A stretch of 64,000 bases of DNA. Source: Paramarasmius palmivorus (taxonomy: Eukaryota > Basidiomycota > Agaricomycetes > Agaricales > Marasmiaceae). The DNA lies in the NCBI GenBank assembly GCA_037176845.1, contig JAYKXP010000183.1:20089-84088 (forward strand), read 5' to 3'. This document shows, piece after piece, positions 47,430 through 59,760 of the stretch. Below the pieces are notes generated by a model. That model had not been told where the DNA came from and ran no database searches. It saw only the letters and a list, made by a program, of their open reading frames with translations. The translations under genes were made by a program, and so were the position numbers. The stretch's first letter is position 1. Each line of letters starts with the position of its first letter.

Positions 47430-48433
47430 TCCCAAGTATGTGTTCAGCGCCCACCGAAGAGTATCTCAGAACTGTATTTGAGACTCGAGTAAGTAAACGG
47501 TTTGGGTCAACCGAATTGTGGGGGTATGGATGAAAGGTACGTCCTTTGACATTGAGTGTGGCAGAACTGACATCGGTAGGTACGACTAAAAACGGTCTCT
47601 GGAAACCGAAATGAATATGTTTTCAGCAAATGAGTTTGACACGACTCACTTCGCGTGCCCAATAAATAGTCTCGTGGAACTGTATTCGGTACTTGTGTGA
47701 GGAAACAGTCCAGGGTGACCGAATTGCGGATGTGAGAGTGAAAGGTAGGGCCTAGGAGAGTGAGTTCATCAGAACTGACATTGGCGGGTGCGAATATAAA
47801 TGGTCCCTATAAACCGAAATAAACATATGTTTAACAAATGGGTTTGATGCAACTCACCTCGCCCAATAAATAGTATGACGGGACTGTATTCGGAGCTTCG
47901 GTGAGGAAATAGTTCAGGTGGACCGAGTTGCGGGAAGCAAGTGAAAGGTAGGCCCTTGATAATTGAGTGTAGCAGAACTGACATCGGTAGGTACGACTAA
48001 AAACGGTCTCTGGAAACCGAAATGATTATGTTTTCAGCAAATGAGTTTGACACGACTCACTTCGCGTGCCCAATAAATAGTCTCGTGGAACTGTATTCGG
48101 TACTTGTGTGAGGAAACAGTCCAGGGTGACCGAATTGCGGATGTGAGAGCGAAAGGTAGGGCCTAGGAGAGTGAGTTCATCAGAACTGACATTGGCGGGT
48201 GCGAATATAAATGGTCCCTATAAACCGAAATAAACATATGTTTAACAAATGAGTTTGATGCAACTCACCTCGCCCAATAAATAGTATGACGGGACTGTAT
48301 TCGGAGCTTCGGTGAGGAAATAGTTCAGGTGGACCTAGTTGCGGGAAGCAAGTGAAAGGTGGGCCCTTGATAATTGAGTGTGTCAGAACTGACATCGGTG
48401 GCTACGACTAAAAACGGTCTCTAGAAACCGAAT
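47430..48433. repeat. Satellite array, right part, with 411-bp duplication
   Basis: The phrase gcagaactgacatcggtagg starts at 47561 and again at 47972, exactly 411 bp apart, and a truncated third copy begins near 48383 and stops at about 48431. The 411-bp blocks differ at only a few positions. Each block consists of two diverged half-units of about 205 bp, both starting cagaactgacat and both containing caataaatagt..gactgtattcgg..gaggaaa.agt. The two halves are older than the 411-bp duplication. Frames of 71 codons at 47769 and 48180 are the same repeat shadow. Confidence 0.92.
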
Positions 48434-48439
48434 TCCCAG

Positions 48440-49284
48440 AATTGCGATATCTGTTACAGTAATTGGTTCGCACGTACTGTTCTGGAGATCCATTCTGAAT
48501 GAAGGCGCTAGTCACTTTGTACAAAAGAGTGCGAGGAAACTGAGAAAGAAAGGTTTTGATGGCAGACAATGTTACATCATGATCTTGGGGCGCCGACATC
48601 GAAAAGTGAGCGGGCGGGTATGTATTTCTTTATCTAGGCGGACATGCCTTTTCTTGCACTTTCACACGCGGCTGCCCCACCTTTGCTCAGTTGGAACCAG
48701 CAGTTAGCAATAAGGTGAAAAAGGAAAACTTTGGAGATGCTTATGCAGTAGAGGACATTGCGCACCTTTGAGTCTTTCTGGCGAAAGATGCTACTCAGCT
48801 GAGAACAAAATTTAAGTAGAAAAAATCAGACCGAGTCTCGCCCGAGTCGGACCAACTCAATCTATTTACAGTAACGTGATCCTCATGATCTATTTGCGCG
48901 AATACTGCTACAGTACTTGGACCAGGACTGCTACCATGTAGTACTAGCACTCTCGATGATCAATGACATGCATCAGATCTCAGAGCCTGTAATGTCATGG
49001 GGTAACGGCGGATAGACGCGGTAACGGGAAACTAGTATTCTTGAGACTTGATTGAATAAATCAAGAATGAATCTCAGTTGCCATGTTCGATAGATCGATG
49101 ACTATACTTACAGAACACAGCTAGTAGAACGATGTGAGATTGACTGTATTAAGTTCGGGGAAGTTCGAACTCGCTGAAAGTTGGCTCGGTCAGCCAGCCG
49201 GCCAAAAAGGGAACGGCGCGAGTTTCGCCACATTGAGAAAACAAAAAGGTTACACTGAATTTCGATATTAGATACTACATCGGT
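48440..49284. other. Gene-free interval
   Basis: About 850 bp between the satellite and the transporter gene. A 63-codon minus frame at 48408-48599 starts inside the repeat edge and I do not believe it. No other structure seen. Confidence 0.4.
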
Positions 49285-51315
49285 CTATAGTTTGTAAATG
49301 AAACCGATGCTCGTGTCATCCAAAACTTCGCCTGGGTCATGAACCCTCCTTCGCCTCGTGTTTTGTGAATGTAGCCATAAAATGTTCAATAACGCAGCAA
49401 TTGCGCTGACACCAGATGCTACAATAGACACTATTGTTGCTGTTTTGTAATTCAGTCCAGCGGATAGGGGACCAAAAATCCAAGTCGCCAATATACCTCC
49501 CAAATCGGTCGTAGTGAGCAAGAAGGCAAGTGCAGCAGCTCGCCTGTATCGCGGAGCTGCATTGTTAGCTGTCCAAGAAAGGAGAGGAGGAGGTTGGCAG
49601 TAAACTCCGGGAACATAGAGAAAGAGCGAGCCGTATTGCACGGTAGGATTCGAACTTCCTAGGAAAATGGCGAATCCAATCGTGGCTAATAGTGCGTGAA
49701 AGATTATTGTGACGCCACGTAGGTGAAACCTGTCAGATATCACGGCAGTAATGATGTTTACTACAATGCCTATTAGATCGTACTGAAGAGATGAACGTGG
49801 CGTTTCATACCTGCCCACGCCGCCGCGAAAGGAGGAACAGACATCAGTTGTGCCTCATTGGCCTCATAACCCAAGCTTTGCACTATGCTTGGCTCGAAAC
49901 TGATACTGCTCAGCCAACCAGCTATCGCAAGACGGAATGCTACATACTATGTTAAAGAGAAAAGAGTTACGCCTTTTTAGTAATATTAGTCACAGTTGAT
50001 ACATCGATCGAGGACATACAGGTACTTACCGCCCAAAAGCCCAAGCAGGAGGGTCAACCAGGCATGCGGAGTCAAAAATACGCCACGAATCGATTTCCAA
50101 CTAAATAAGGAATCGTCCCGGAGAAGAGTATGCTCTTGCATGAGTACTGCGTGTGCATTTGTCTTTTCTTCGGGCGTAAGAAGACCAATCGTCTCCAGAG
50201 AACGAGGCATAACAAAGAAGCACAGAATGCCATAGAAGATGGTAAAACATCCTTCCTTGTAGAAGGGAGCAACTCGTTAGTTTTAGCAACTAATGTCGAG
50301 TCAATATTACAACCTACCAAAATGAATATGTATGCCCATCCCGGTCGTCCACCTTGCCCATCAAGATGCGATATAGCATTTGCCAGCCTATAGCACAAAA
50401 TGTCATCAACAAAGACGGCGAATATCACAATCATGAAGACGTACAAGCCGGAAAATGCGCCAGCTAAAGTGGTGGATGCGAAGAACAATGCTACTCTGAA
50501 ACGTGCTTCAGCAAAAGATGGTAGCTGACGTGAGGTCAGTGAGTGACTGTAATCCACCTGAATTGAAGCTTGCTTCGCGGATAGAATGATGCTACGTAGA
50601 GCGAGACTCCAGGAATGAGGGCGCCTGAAATGACATGAACGTGTAACTCCAGTCTTAGATAACGCAGTTCTTGCCTTCACATATACCTAGCACTACACGG
50701 CAGATGACTAGGCCCACGTAAGAGGTGACCAGACCTACTTGCAGGCTTTAGGTAGATACGGAATGGGGAAGATCGTTAAACACACCTTGAAACGCAGTCA
50801 CAGCTCCAAATGCGATCATAAGCATAGGCAAAACAAGGTGTGCCCCGAGACGCTAGGACGTAATCAATTCCAAGATGGCGAAGCAATAAATCTTGGGAGT
50901 CACTGTAAGAAAGAGATTGCCAGGGATCTCCACAAGGAGATATGGTATCAAGGTTGCCGTGAGGGCCAAGCTGTACTGCAAGAATGATAAACGGAGCGTA
51001 TTATAATGTTAATACCGGATACTAGTAGAAAGTGGCTGGCGTCACATACCTGGTTGTCTGACATACCCAAAGCCACCTGCAAACCCGCGACGCGGGCATT
51101 TCCTATGTTTCCGTTGCACTGTCAAAGCACAATCTGCTGTCACCATCGGGGGTTCAAATGAAACTTGGCCTACGCACCAGAAAGTTCAGAAGACACATCC
51201 CTGTAACAATCGGAATTATTTGAATATCCAATTTCCACCACGGCACAATTGTGAGGTCCAATGCAGACAAGGAGCGGTGGTTCAAATCACCCTTATCATC
51301 GTTTTTTGACTGCAT
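49285..51315 (-). CDS. MFS transporter, anion:cation symporter (Dal5/allantoate permease) type
   Basis: Plasma-membrane 12-helix carrier of the family that imports small organic anions such as allantoate, nicotinate or vitamins. Spliced from ATG 51315: MQSKNDDKGDL, PWWKLDIQIIPIVTGM, then NIGNARVAGLQVALGMSDNQYSL, TLIPYLLVEIPGNLF and VLPMLMIAFGAVTAFQGLV. ALIPGVSLYVASFYPR follows, then RFRVALFFASTTLAGAFSG, ISHLDGQGGRPGWAYIFIL and SLETIGLLTPEEKTNA. The second half (GVYCQPPPLLSWTANNAAPRYRRA, TDLGGILATWIFG) is the family's signature, and the end is IGFIYKL at 49285. About nine introns. At the end of helix 1 the usual L-D-R-T-N-I-G-N-A reads L-C-N-G-N-I-G-N-A if my splice is right. Whether transport survives this change is unknown. 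The substrate cannot be read from sequence. Confidence 0.82.
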
Positions 51316-51719
51316 ATTCCTAAGTGTCGTCTTGAACGATGAAGAGGGACCTAGCGAAGGAGTGTTGTTAATATATATTGTAGGCGTTCCGACCAGTCGG
51401 ACCTACTGGATCGCGGAGAAGGCGAGTTTGCTCATCAACTTAATGAAAACCGTCAGAGAAACTTGCTCAAACCAAATCGAATTACTGCGGGCTGCTCAAT
51501 CGAAAATGGTCAATGTGAGACGCGAACTTGGTCTTGATGACAGAGGATCAAAGCCATTTCTGACAGAACTGTATCTGCATCTCCCGCACATCGCAATTGT
51601 CATTGGAATGTCGATACATGCCTTCCGCGCGTACATCCTGATCAATTTGGATATTCGTGAATGAATTGCACCAGTTACATGGTGTTCATCCTTTTCTGAC
51701 AAAAGAATGGTTTCGGGTA

Positions 51720-53272
51720 AGCGGTATTAATGCTTTGATACTGAAGGAAGCAAGTACCGGCATAGATCATACACGGTTAGATCGCCCCGCCAAAAACGAG
51801 CAGCAGGGAGGGCGTCCAAGTTTAAGTTAAGGTTTGAACCCAAAGAGATACGCGTGACCTTCATGAAAAACAGAATGAGAGCAATAATAAGCGCTTGGAA
51901 GACAAGCCCGCGTCCGAACATGATGTTTATGGGGTCAGGGGAAGTCCGGCGGGAACATAGGCCATCATAGAAATCGTAACGTTTCTTTGAGGAAGGTCGA
52001 ATCGTGCGAACGTTGTTTGAGATCGGAGCTTTGGGGTCTTCAAGCCATAAGTCAGATGGTGAATGATCATGCTACTAGGGAGGCAACAGATATCCATCAT
52101 GATAAGGAACACATCTATTAGTGCAAAGATACACGCACCGCGGGTGTTTCAGAATTTAGGTTAGTGTGAATGGCTCTGGTGTTGAACGTTGATAGGTGAG
52201 CCAATCCGAGGATGTTTTCTGACTTTCTCTTGGTCTCGTGAACACCTTGTGCAGACAATGCTCTTTGCGAATCAGGGTTACCGAGAGTAGAGGTAACGGA
52301 AGTTGTAAGTTGTAAAAGGGCAAGGTACTTGAGACTGAAGTACTCGTTGGAAGAGGTGGCGTGATATGTAGAGCGTATACGTTAAACGGCGGCGATGGCA
52401 GCAGTTTCAACTCATTCGATTGGTCTAGACTAGCATGAGTGTTGAGTGGAAATAAGGTGAAACTGGGCCGGCGCACAAGTACAACATTGATTTCGAGTGC
52501 CTGCCTGCAAGCCCTACTCATACTCGGCCTTCAACTACGCTCTCCCACTTCCCCGTCATCGCCTGATCTATCGTTCAATTCTAGACCTGAAAGGAAATGG
52601 TCCACATCGGAGGTTGTCCTCTGACTGGAAACCGGAAGTCCGAGCGCATCGTTCTTTAAGATCCGATGAGACGTTGACAGTTTCCGGTGCAATAATAGCT
52701 ATTGAGATTTATGGTCAAAAGCACCATTGGTAAGAATCAAGAGAAGCGCACTTACAAATGGGGTGCCATCGCAGAGGTACAGCATAGGTATCCGATATTA
52801 CTGGAGTTGGAGATTGGAGTATAGCAGAGAATAGTATCAGCGGGAAGTGTTGATGCTTCGGTCCCCAGTCGTCTACAAGAGGACAGCAACGCGATTGTGC
52901 ATGCTTCTCTTCGAGCTTGTGCTATTCGTGCTCGTTGAAATCTGAGATTGGAAAACAGCAAGTCATTCCTCCCAGAACAGCCTGATTCCTAAGTATGAAT
53001 CCCTGGACTCTATTCGTGCGCCGAAGGTCAACTGAATTGGATGGAATATTAATGGGTTCTTTCAGCTCTTGGTTGTCGAATGAGAAAGCGTAAGCCAGGG
53101 AGGATATAGTTTGGATATGAGGATTCGCAAAGTATGTCGGAGTTGGAAAGAGACGCTGCGGGCCCACGGCGGGCCCGGTGACCGCATCATCGACATCCGT
53201 GAGCGCTGATAATTTTGTCCAAAGGGGGTCCTCATAATCCACGAGCCTCGAGCTCCCTGATCGTCCACCATG
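51720..53272 (-). other. Possible unresolved minus-strand gene
   Basis: The stretch at 52922-53242 reads like protein (DYEDPLWTKLSALTDVDD, RLFPTPTYFANPHIQTISS, LKEPINIPSNSVDLRR) and may start at the ATG at 53271. Further left, 51727-51921 and 51927-52112 give hydrophobic pieces (VFQALIIALILFFM). I could not join them into one gene, and no family was recognised. It may be one gene, two, or decayed. Confidence 0.28.
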
Positions 53273-53790
53273 TCGGCTTTTTTTTTACGTCGGTGCTAGC
53301 GCTCACAACCATCCTCAGACCTTGCAGAGCGTAAACTGTTCTGCAGGCTTCAGTGAGTGTTTGCCTCTGTGATCTGGAATCTCAGAACTCACAATGCATA
53401 GATTACAACGGTGTCAATGCGACCTGGCACATCACACATTTCAGCTCATCCTCTGGATATGTGTTCCCCAAAATCTAGTGCGCCAACATGCCGACTGCAC
53501 CCTTCGGGAAACAATGATTTGGCAAGGTTTCTGTACCTTCCTTCCCGATTCCGAATGTTTGGCCCATCCTACTCTCGGATTTAACATCTCAGACTGTATT
53601 TTTGACTCGAATGTCTACCTCAAATTTGTTGTTCGACCTAGGCGCCGTATACACACCCTTTCCTGTCATATTTTGGCAACCCCGTATTACACGTCACAAC
53701 TAGAAGAGGCTGTCCTCGACAGGTGACAGGATCGTCCTTTGAACCTTCCCACATCCATCGTTTCCTTCTCATGGCTCGAGCCCCTTAGTA

Positions 53791-56233
53791 ATGGCTTTTA
53801 CTGGCTCGCACAACATCAACATTCAAGGAGGCGTTCGCAACGAGATTCATGGACATCAAATCAACATAAACGACGCCAACAATGCCGGCGAGTGTACCAT
53901 GTCCTTCATATTGAATACCAAGCCTCATACTGCATTGTAGATGCCATTCTGCGTTTTCTTGCAGATCACGCTGCCATGAATGCCACTCGTTACGCCGAGG
54001 CACGCTATCCCTTACCGGGTTGTCATCCTGACACCAGGATTACCGTCCTGGGGCAGTTGGCGCAATGGATCAAAGCAAGCGGTGGTCACAATGAGAACTG
54101 GGTGAATGATGAAGCCAGAGAGGATGATTACGAGATGACTAGAACGAGGGTTTACTGGCTTCACGGTCCTGCTGGCGTAGGAAAGTCAGCGATTGCTCAA
54201 AAGGTGTCGGAGGTTCATGATAATCGGGTGTTTGCGGCCTTCTTCTTTTCCCGGAATGATTCTACCTGCGATAAGTTGGATCGTTTTGTCGCTACGATGG
54301 CGTACCAGTGCTGCACGTCGAAATATCTCAAAGACAGTGTTGGCCCTTTGATCATCGATGCCATACGCTCCGAACCCACGATATTCACCACCACATTCGA
54401 GAATCAGTTTGAGAAGCTAATCTTAGAACCATTTTCAAAAGTCGAAGGAGACGCGTTTCCGAACCTTATCGTCGTCGATGGACTGGACGAATGTCGCGAC
54501 CTTCCGTCCCAAGGGACAGGAACCTTGCACTCAATTCCCTCACAAGCAAGACTCTTGCGGATTGTGGAGAATGCCATCACCTTCTCTACTCCGAACCCCT
54601 TCATCTTTTTCCTTTGCAGTCGTCCTGAGCCCGAGATCCTCAATGGAATCAACAGAGCATGCTTCGTGTCATGTCTCAAACGCATCCCCATCTCATATGA
54701 AACTATCAAACATTGGGACAACTTTCCTAACACTCTCCGTTACCGGGCAACCGAGGTGGCGAAACATTTCTCAGAATCCGACCGCGATATCCAACGGTAT
54801 TTCTTGCAGGAGTTTACACGCCTTCGGAGGGAACACCCTGCTCTACAGAATGAGGATGCATGGCCGAGTACACCCGATATCCTAACCCTCGTTTGGAAGG
54901 CTAGCGGACAGTTCATTTTTGCCGTTACCGTCATCAAATACATCGATAGACTTGACGAGCTACCACAGGAACGTCTTCGCACAATTCTCGACTTGGAGGT
55001 GGGGGATATTGCAGACTCTCCCTATGGCACCTTGGATTTGCTGTACCGACAGATTCTTTCAGTATGCCGGAATTGGGACAGAGTCTACCCGATTCTCCGA
55101 CTCTTGGTTACACCACACTTGCGCAGTCTGAGTGACGTTGACAGAGCGAACTGGCGATCGCCCTCAATGATAGCGAAACTATTGGGTCTCAAACCGGGTG
55201 AAGTCAAGACGTTATTGTCACGGCTACACTCGGTGATACACGTACTCGAAGATGATCACTCCGACATGCATATCCAACATGCCTCTTTCACAGATTTCCT
55301 GCTAAACAGAGCCCGTTCCGGAGTGTATCATGTTCCCCAATTTCCGACGGCAGAGTACTGCGACATTGTAGCCGTTTTCCTCCTCCGAGCGCTCTCCACC
55401 TCCACGTCGACTTATCCTCCATTTCACTCATCCTGCCAACCTTTCCACAGTGTATACTCATTTTGGAAGTGTAATGTTGTCCAACAGCCGGATCTGGAGC
55501 GTAAAGTCGTGATATTTGTCAGGCTATATCTCGTGAGGGTCGAGTCACCGAGTTCCGACTTGCTAGCTGAATTGGACGCGTTGGATCCTTATCTTCTTTC
55601 TACGCTGATTGCAACTGTGGACAGTGGATTGGCATTGTCTCCTGGTTGGCTGCAGTGTCTCACGTGGGCGAAGGTTCGTGGTTGGTTACTGATATCTATT
55701 CTCATGTATGCTAACATATTGACCAGTCTCTCAGGGAACGTAAACCTCAAAGATTCATTGCAAGAATGGAATCCTTCCTCCAGAATCTTCATGTTGGTTT
55801 CCGCCAGTCGCAGGGGCTAGATCTGATCACATTCATCAGAGGTCTCTATGCCACGCTCTTTCGGACGAAGACACTGGAACTACCGCTTGACCTACTGGTG
55901 GTTCCTGCCGCGGCCGAGTTCCGGTTTCCAGGGGATTGGATGGTGGTTTGCCTCAAGGAAATGGATCGTGCATGGATAGAGTCTATGTGCGATGGCCTTT
56001 GCATTTCGGACAGAAGGCTACTCACTTCCGATGTCCTGCACGATACGCCACATACTATTCATTGCGGCCTCTTTACGGTATGTTTTCCATACGTTTCTCC
56101 AATGCGAAATGATATTCATCAATGCGATGAACTACAGACAGAAGAAGTAGCCAGGTTGAAAGCGATATTTGTACAAAGAGGAGACTGGCGTGACGACTGG
56201 GTTCCTTGTTCAAAGATCTTTCTGGATGATTAG
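53791..56233 (+). CDS. NACHT-domain NTPase (NLR-like), apparently intact
   Basis: STAND NTPases of this type act as fungal intracellular receptors in heterokaryon incompatibility and defence. True start at ATG 53791: MAFTGSHNINIQGG..EIHGHQI, a short Gly/Asn/Ile N-terminal motif, then a 47-nt intron and YAILRFLADHAAMNATR. Walker A HGPAGVGKS lies near residues 109-117 and Walker B LIVVDGLDEC near 210-219. They are followed by FIFFLCSRPEPEI (sensor) and the winged-helix-like part FIFAVTVIKYIDRLDELPQ. A 54-nt intron near 55673-55727 gives access to the last 150 codons (SLRERKPQRFIARME, FRFPGDWMVV, DVLHDTPHTIHCGLF). No repeat domain (WD40, ANK, TPR) follows, so it ends with a conserved but unnamed C-terminal region. 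The gene is tandem with its paralogue at 57562. Confidence 0.85.
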
Positions 56234-56239
56234 GGTTAT

Positions 56240-57561
56240 ACACATATCGACAGTTACACCGCATCTGATTCTCCCCAAAATTCCACCTGCTGAGCCTATC
56301 CCTGCGGCAGGATCAACTGTTTCCTCGCCAACGTAAACCTTCCGAACCTTAGAGAGTAAAGGTTTGCATGGCGCTATGGTCCGTGTATAGGGTGCTCGGA
56401 GCAGATTCAATGGGATGCAAGCACTATACCAGGCTCATGTATCACATCGAATACAATTGTGGGCTCGGTAGGCATATCCGCCCCTTAAAGGACGAGGCTA
56501 GAGCCATTGGCTAGAGATACGTAGGATAGAGAGTCGAGTACACCTAATGCGATATGTATCGTTCTTCCACTGCAGTCTAATTACCTTGAGCTCGACTCCC
56601 GGGCCCGTGCGTGCTGGCACTGGTAAAAAGCTAACCGAAGCTGGTGAAGGGACACTGAGCGAGGATTTTGGAAAGGGAACGCCAGCCTTTTGATAGAATG
56701 CTGGTAGACAACACGCTTCAGCTTTGGTATGATTAGAGACGATGGTTGCAAAGCGTTATTCTTCGATATGTACATGTGATGGGGGGTCACGGTGGTCTGA
56801 CTCTCAGGCCGCTTTTGCCGGACGCTAAGTTTTTCGTCACTCGGCTCTTGCCGTTTCTCCACCATCTCTTTCCATCATAAAAATGTTTTTGACATTTGTT
56901 GGTGCCATATCTCCCCCCCCAAAAAAACACCCAGAACGAGAATGATAGAAAGCCGGTTGAGTTTCTGGTACGTCGATAATTTTCAACTCATCTTTTTTTC
57001 TGACTCGAGAGATATCGCAGTATAGACTGTCGCTGGGGAACGCACACGAAAACCCTTTGGGCACGCTAGGCGTCCGTTGGTGTTGACCACTTGACCACTG
57101 TTCCGGCACCGTATTGAGACCTTGCCAGCAGGTCAATTCAATAGCCTCGTCTCCAGGCGCTAAAGGGCGATTCCACCCTTGGTTTCAAGATTTTGTATGT
57201 CGGACATTATCGACTCAAATCACCACGCCTATGGTATGTTCCTAATTGAATGTTTCTCCCAGTCACTCTTAATTCCCTCCAGTCTAGGCGTATCCGAGCT
57301 CTTGCACTCCCTGTATCAACGTCGAACTCGTTCCTCGCGTCAACCGAAGCGCCTGTCAGGATGTGCGAAAATACAGCATAGAGGACGTGTGACTTTTCTT
57401 TGCGAGCTAGAAAACAGTTCTGTTTTCAAGCCTCTTCTGTCTCCCTCATTTCCACTACTTCCCCTCGATCATCGCTGGTTATCCTTTCGTCCCCACCGAA
57501 CGGTCATCGATTCATCCTGTCACCATTCCTGTTCACCACACGGAGCCGCCTGTCGTTTGCC
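56240..57561. other. Intergenic region between the NACHT genes
   Basis: About 1.3 kb with no supported gene. It contains a C-run and A-run near 56915-56930. It presumably holds the promoter of the second NACHT gene. Confidence 0.45.
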
Positions 57562-59760
57562 ATGTCGTTCAATAATCCGAGGGACTTTACGAATCATGGC
57601 GGGGCTTATAACTATGCGTATGGTCCTCAGACGATACAGAACATAAACTATGGAACGGATCCTGGTGAGTGAACTGTCCTATAGGCTCCAGAGTGCGACT
57701 GATGGATCATCATAGACGATATCCTACAAGTCCTTGCATCCTATACAGCTGTCAACGCGACTGCGGACGCAGAGGCACGTTGTCCTCCGCCAAGCTGTCA
57801 TCCAGAAACGCGAGTCAAAACTCTCCGTTCTTTGGATGCATGGATAACAGAGAGAAGGAACCCTCTTCGAGTGTGTTGGCTCAACGGCTCTGTCGGTGTA
57901 GGAAAGTCGGCGATCGCACAGACGATCTCGGAGCGTTATCGCAGTCAAGTCATTGGGACTTTTTTCTTTTCACGAAACGATAACACTCGAGACAAGTTGG
58001 ATCCGCTTATTGCGACAATCGCCTATCAATGCTGTACGGCGGATCCCCTCAGGTCTACCGTTGGACCGTTGATCATCAAAGCGATTCGCGCAGATCCACA
58101 AGTCTTCCACTCGTCCTACGAGAATCAGCTGGTGAAGCTGATATTGGAACCATTCGCCAACGTCCGACATGCTCAGCAAAATCAGCTTTCTAATCTCATT
58201 GTCATTGATGGACTGGACGAATGTGTCGATCTTGCTTCCCAACAACGATTGCTGGGGTTCATTGAACTCGCGATCGCCTTCCGTACTTGCGTACCTCTCA
58301 TATTCCTTCTCTGCAGTCGACCTGAACCTCAGATCCGCTATGGAATCGAGAGCGCCCGCTTCATATCGTGCCTCAAGCGAATCAATATCTCAGGCGATTC
58401 ATATTGGGATATCCAGAGGTATTTTGTTGACAAGTTCGGCGAACTTCGGAGGAAGTATCAGCATGTGTTGCGTGGTGAAGGAGAAACATGGCCGGGGACG
58501 ACGGTTATATGGGATCTGACTCGGAGGGCTTGTGGACAGTTCATCTTTGCGGTCACTGTCATCAAGTACATTGATAATCTCGACGAACTACCGCAGGACC
58601 GTTTACAGACGATCCTGAACGTGGAACCAGATGACGTTACGGAGTCCCCGTACTCCGCGTTGGACAATTTGTATCGACAAATTCTTTCAACTTGCACGAA
58701 ATGGGAAAAGATCTACCCCATCCTTCGACTTTTAATTACACCTCTCCCGAAACAATTTGAACTACAAACCCTTTGGCGGTCAATAGTTGCAATAACTGGG
58801 TTACTCAACTTCAGATCTGGTGAAGTCAGGACATTGCTGTCACGACTACACTCGGTGATCTCTATATCCGAGAATGACGAGTACGACATATACATCCGAC
58901 ATGCGTCTTTCACGCAATTCCTCCAGCATAAGGCCCGTTCAAGAGAGTTCCACGTCCAAGTGTTTTCAGAGGAAGACTATTACAATCTTGTAATCATCTT
59001 TCTCCTTCGAACGCTTTCCCCTTTGACACCGTTCTACCCCCCATATTGCTCATCCAATCAGCTATTTGGAACCGCATATTCTATTTGGAAGCATCGAGTC
59101 GGAGAAATATTCGGCCTGGCGATTGAATCTTTGAACGTGGCACGTTATTGTGCTAGAGTCAGTTCGCCAAGTTCCGATCTACTGGCTGAATTGGAGGCTT
59201 TTGATCCCTATGTTCTTGCTTCTCTGAGGGTTTCTTGTTTCCAAGGAGCAGTAGAGTGGGTGGAATGGTTATCATGGGCAAAGGTACGTAATCTACTCAC
59301 CCCACTGACAACTACTGACAAGTTAACTAGTCACTTTCAGAAGACAAGCGGCCTGAAAGATTCATTGCGAGAGTGGAGTCCTTTCTTCAGGGCGTCTATG
59401 TCGGTTTTTAGGGCAGCACATACAGAAGGTGGTGGTCAAGGGACATGGCGGAACTCTTTAGCTCTGTCTTGCATTCGATTTGCTGAAGTGTGGTTTGGCT
59501 ATCCATTGATAACTCCTGCTGCGGCTGTGAGTATCGATTTCCAAAAAATTGGACGGTGGTGCAATTCCAAGAAACAGATTATGAACCAGTAAGGGCGATG
59601 TATGATGCATACAACAAGTATCATGATACCGAACAAAGATTATTCGTCGAAGATATCCTGCATGACACCTCTTACACAGTTCATCGGGGCTTCGTTAGAG
59701 TACGTTCCGCAACTATCTCTGTTTCCATCGATATTCACCGAATGGTTTACATCTAGGAGG
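57562..59760 (+). CDS. NACHT-domain NTPase paralogue, C-terminus eroded
   Basis: Paralogue of the upstream gene on the same strand. Start ATG 57562: MSFNNPRDFTNHGGAYNYAY, then an intron at 57665-57715 and ILQVLASYTAVNATADAEAR. Walker A NGSVGVGKS and Walker B LIVIDGLDEC are intact, followed by LIFLLCSRPEPQI and FIFAVTVIKYIDNLDELPQ. The intron equivalent to that of the first copy (about 59284-59331) leads to SEDKRPERFIARVES, but the frame then stops at TAG 59409-59411 (YVGF, stop), where the first copy continues HVGFRQSQGL. Homology resumes downstream in other frames, for example YRFPKNWTVVQF and DILHDTSYTVHRGF up to about 59700. The NTPase core may still work; the C-terminal region is broken. 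It has no repeat domain. Confidence 0.8.

Noticed and set aside
47769..48395. Two 71-codon minus frames with almost the same sequence
   Set aside because: They are exact shadows of the 411-bp satellite duplication and not genes.
51251..51664. Plus-strand frame of 137 codons with some protein-like stretches
   Set aside because: It overlaps the first exon of the transporter in antisense and has no splice support or recognisable domain.
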